From assembly GCA_012729455.1 (NCBI GenBank), contig JAAYDC010000001.1:1-64000 (forward strand): DNA of 64,000 nt, given 5' to 3'. The position numbers and the translations under genes were made by a program. The DNA is from Chloroflexota bacterium (GTDB lineage Bacteria; Chloroflexota; Anaerolineae; UBA1429). The notes beneath the pieces are model-generated. The model searched no databases, was not told the origin of the DNA, and was given only the letters and a program-made list of their open reading frames with translations. Shown here piece by piece: positions 63,916 through 64,000 of the stretch (position 1 is its first letter; each line of letters starts with the position of its first letter).

Positions 63916-64000
63916 ATGAAACTGACTGTTGACCAGGATAAAATCGTTGCGTTTTTGGTGGATCTGCTCAACACACCCAGCCCAACCGGCTATCACGAAG
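63916..64000 (+). CDS. peptidase M42/M20-like protein, N-terminal part (cut by window end)
   Basis: ATG 63916 with GAGGTG upstream opens a frame of 28 codons to the window end: MKLTVDQDKIVAFLVDLLNT, then PSPTGYHE. The LLNTPSPTGY start is shared by M42 (glutamyl aminopeptidase/endoglucanase M-like) and M20 metallopeptidases. The zinc ligands would follow beyond the edge, so the choice between the families is open. Confidence 0.55.
   Translation, partial: MKLTVDQDKIVAFLVDLLNTPSPTGYHE

Noticed and set aside
1-64000. CRISPR array, prophage, integrase or insertion sequence
   Set aside because: No direct-repeat arrays, transposase, integrase or phage structural genes were seen, not even at the borders of the AT-rich segments.

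Overview
The window reads as a chromosomal segment of a GC-rich, probably anaerobic or facultative bacterium, most likely Chloroflexota (Anaerolineae-like). This placement is an inference. It rests on a LysW-type alpha-aminoadipate lysine operon in a bacterium, a four-subunit pyruvate:ferredoxin oxidoreductase, URO-D-like proteins beside glycan genes, Chloroflexota-style lipoproteins and a decayed LRR protein. No phage, CRISPR array, complete insertion sequence, rRNA or tRNA was seen. Two stretches are visibly AT-richer than the rest: 1-1490 (a broken McrB-like gene) and 39066-39820 (an alpha/beta hydrolase). Both look imported.

Layout. 1-2120: frameshifted McrB-like restriction gene and an LRR-protein remnant. 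2194-2615: tmRNA (ssrA) with promoter, minus strand. 2704-7450: mtnP, a GT-A glycosyltransferase, a lipoprotein solute-binding protein, apt and a DksA/TraR zinc-finger gene. 7500-10757: porGDAB operon. 10794-13026: upp, a WecA/TagO-like transferase and mobB. 13023-24313: glycan and sugar accessory genes (sialidase-like, URO-D-like, Gfo/Idh/MocA, DUF4838, esterases, GNAT, MFS) around mrp. 24374-33688: promoter, Lys-rich leader peptide, terminator, then lysW-lysS-lysT-lysU-hicdh-lysX-lysY-lysZ-lysJ-lysK. 33681-44936: GH106-like and GH42-like proteins, nitroreductase, imported hydrolase, lipoprotein, GH38 alpha-mannosidase and a broken URO-D-like gene. 45166-51200: L,D-transpeptidase-like protein without its catalytic cysteine, then promoter, leader terminator and pyrC-pyrB-pyrFE-pyrD-pyrK. 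51280-57983: membrane protein, HAD, HD, amidohydrolase, FAD oxidoreductase and a frameshifted membrane protein. 58014-64000: glk, tal, FolM-like SDR, folB stub, folE, Gfo/Idh/MocA, epimerase and the start of a peptidase gene.

How the genes work together. The lys genes make lysine from 2-oxoglutarate on the carrier protein LysW; only the 2-aminoadipate aminotransferase is absent from the cluster. The pyr genes run from carbamoyl phosphate to UMP, with upp as salvage. Por, glk and tal serve central carbon metabolism. The glycoside hydrolases, oxidoreductases, esterases and transporters suggest a life on complex glycans.

The strongest hunting result is the lys leader. A consensus promoter is followed by a 15-residue ORF with four Lys codons and a strong intrinsic terminator just before lysW, which is the expected layout of leader-peptide attenuation by lysine. 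The pyr operon also has its terminator between promoter and first gene. Other notable points are the residue-swapped L,D-transpeptidase, a WecA-like enzyme lacking a conserved Asp, a 27-codon folB relic before folE, and several accessory genes each broken by single-base indels while the biosynthetic operons are intact.
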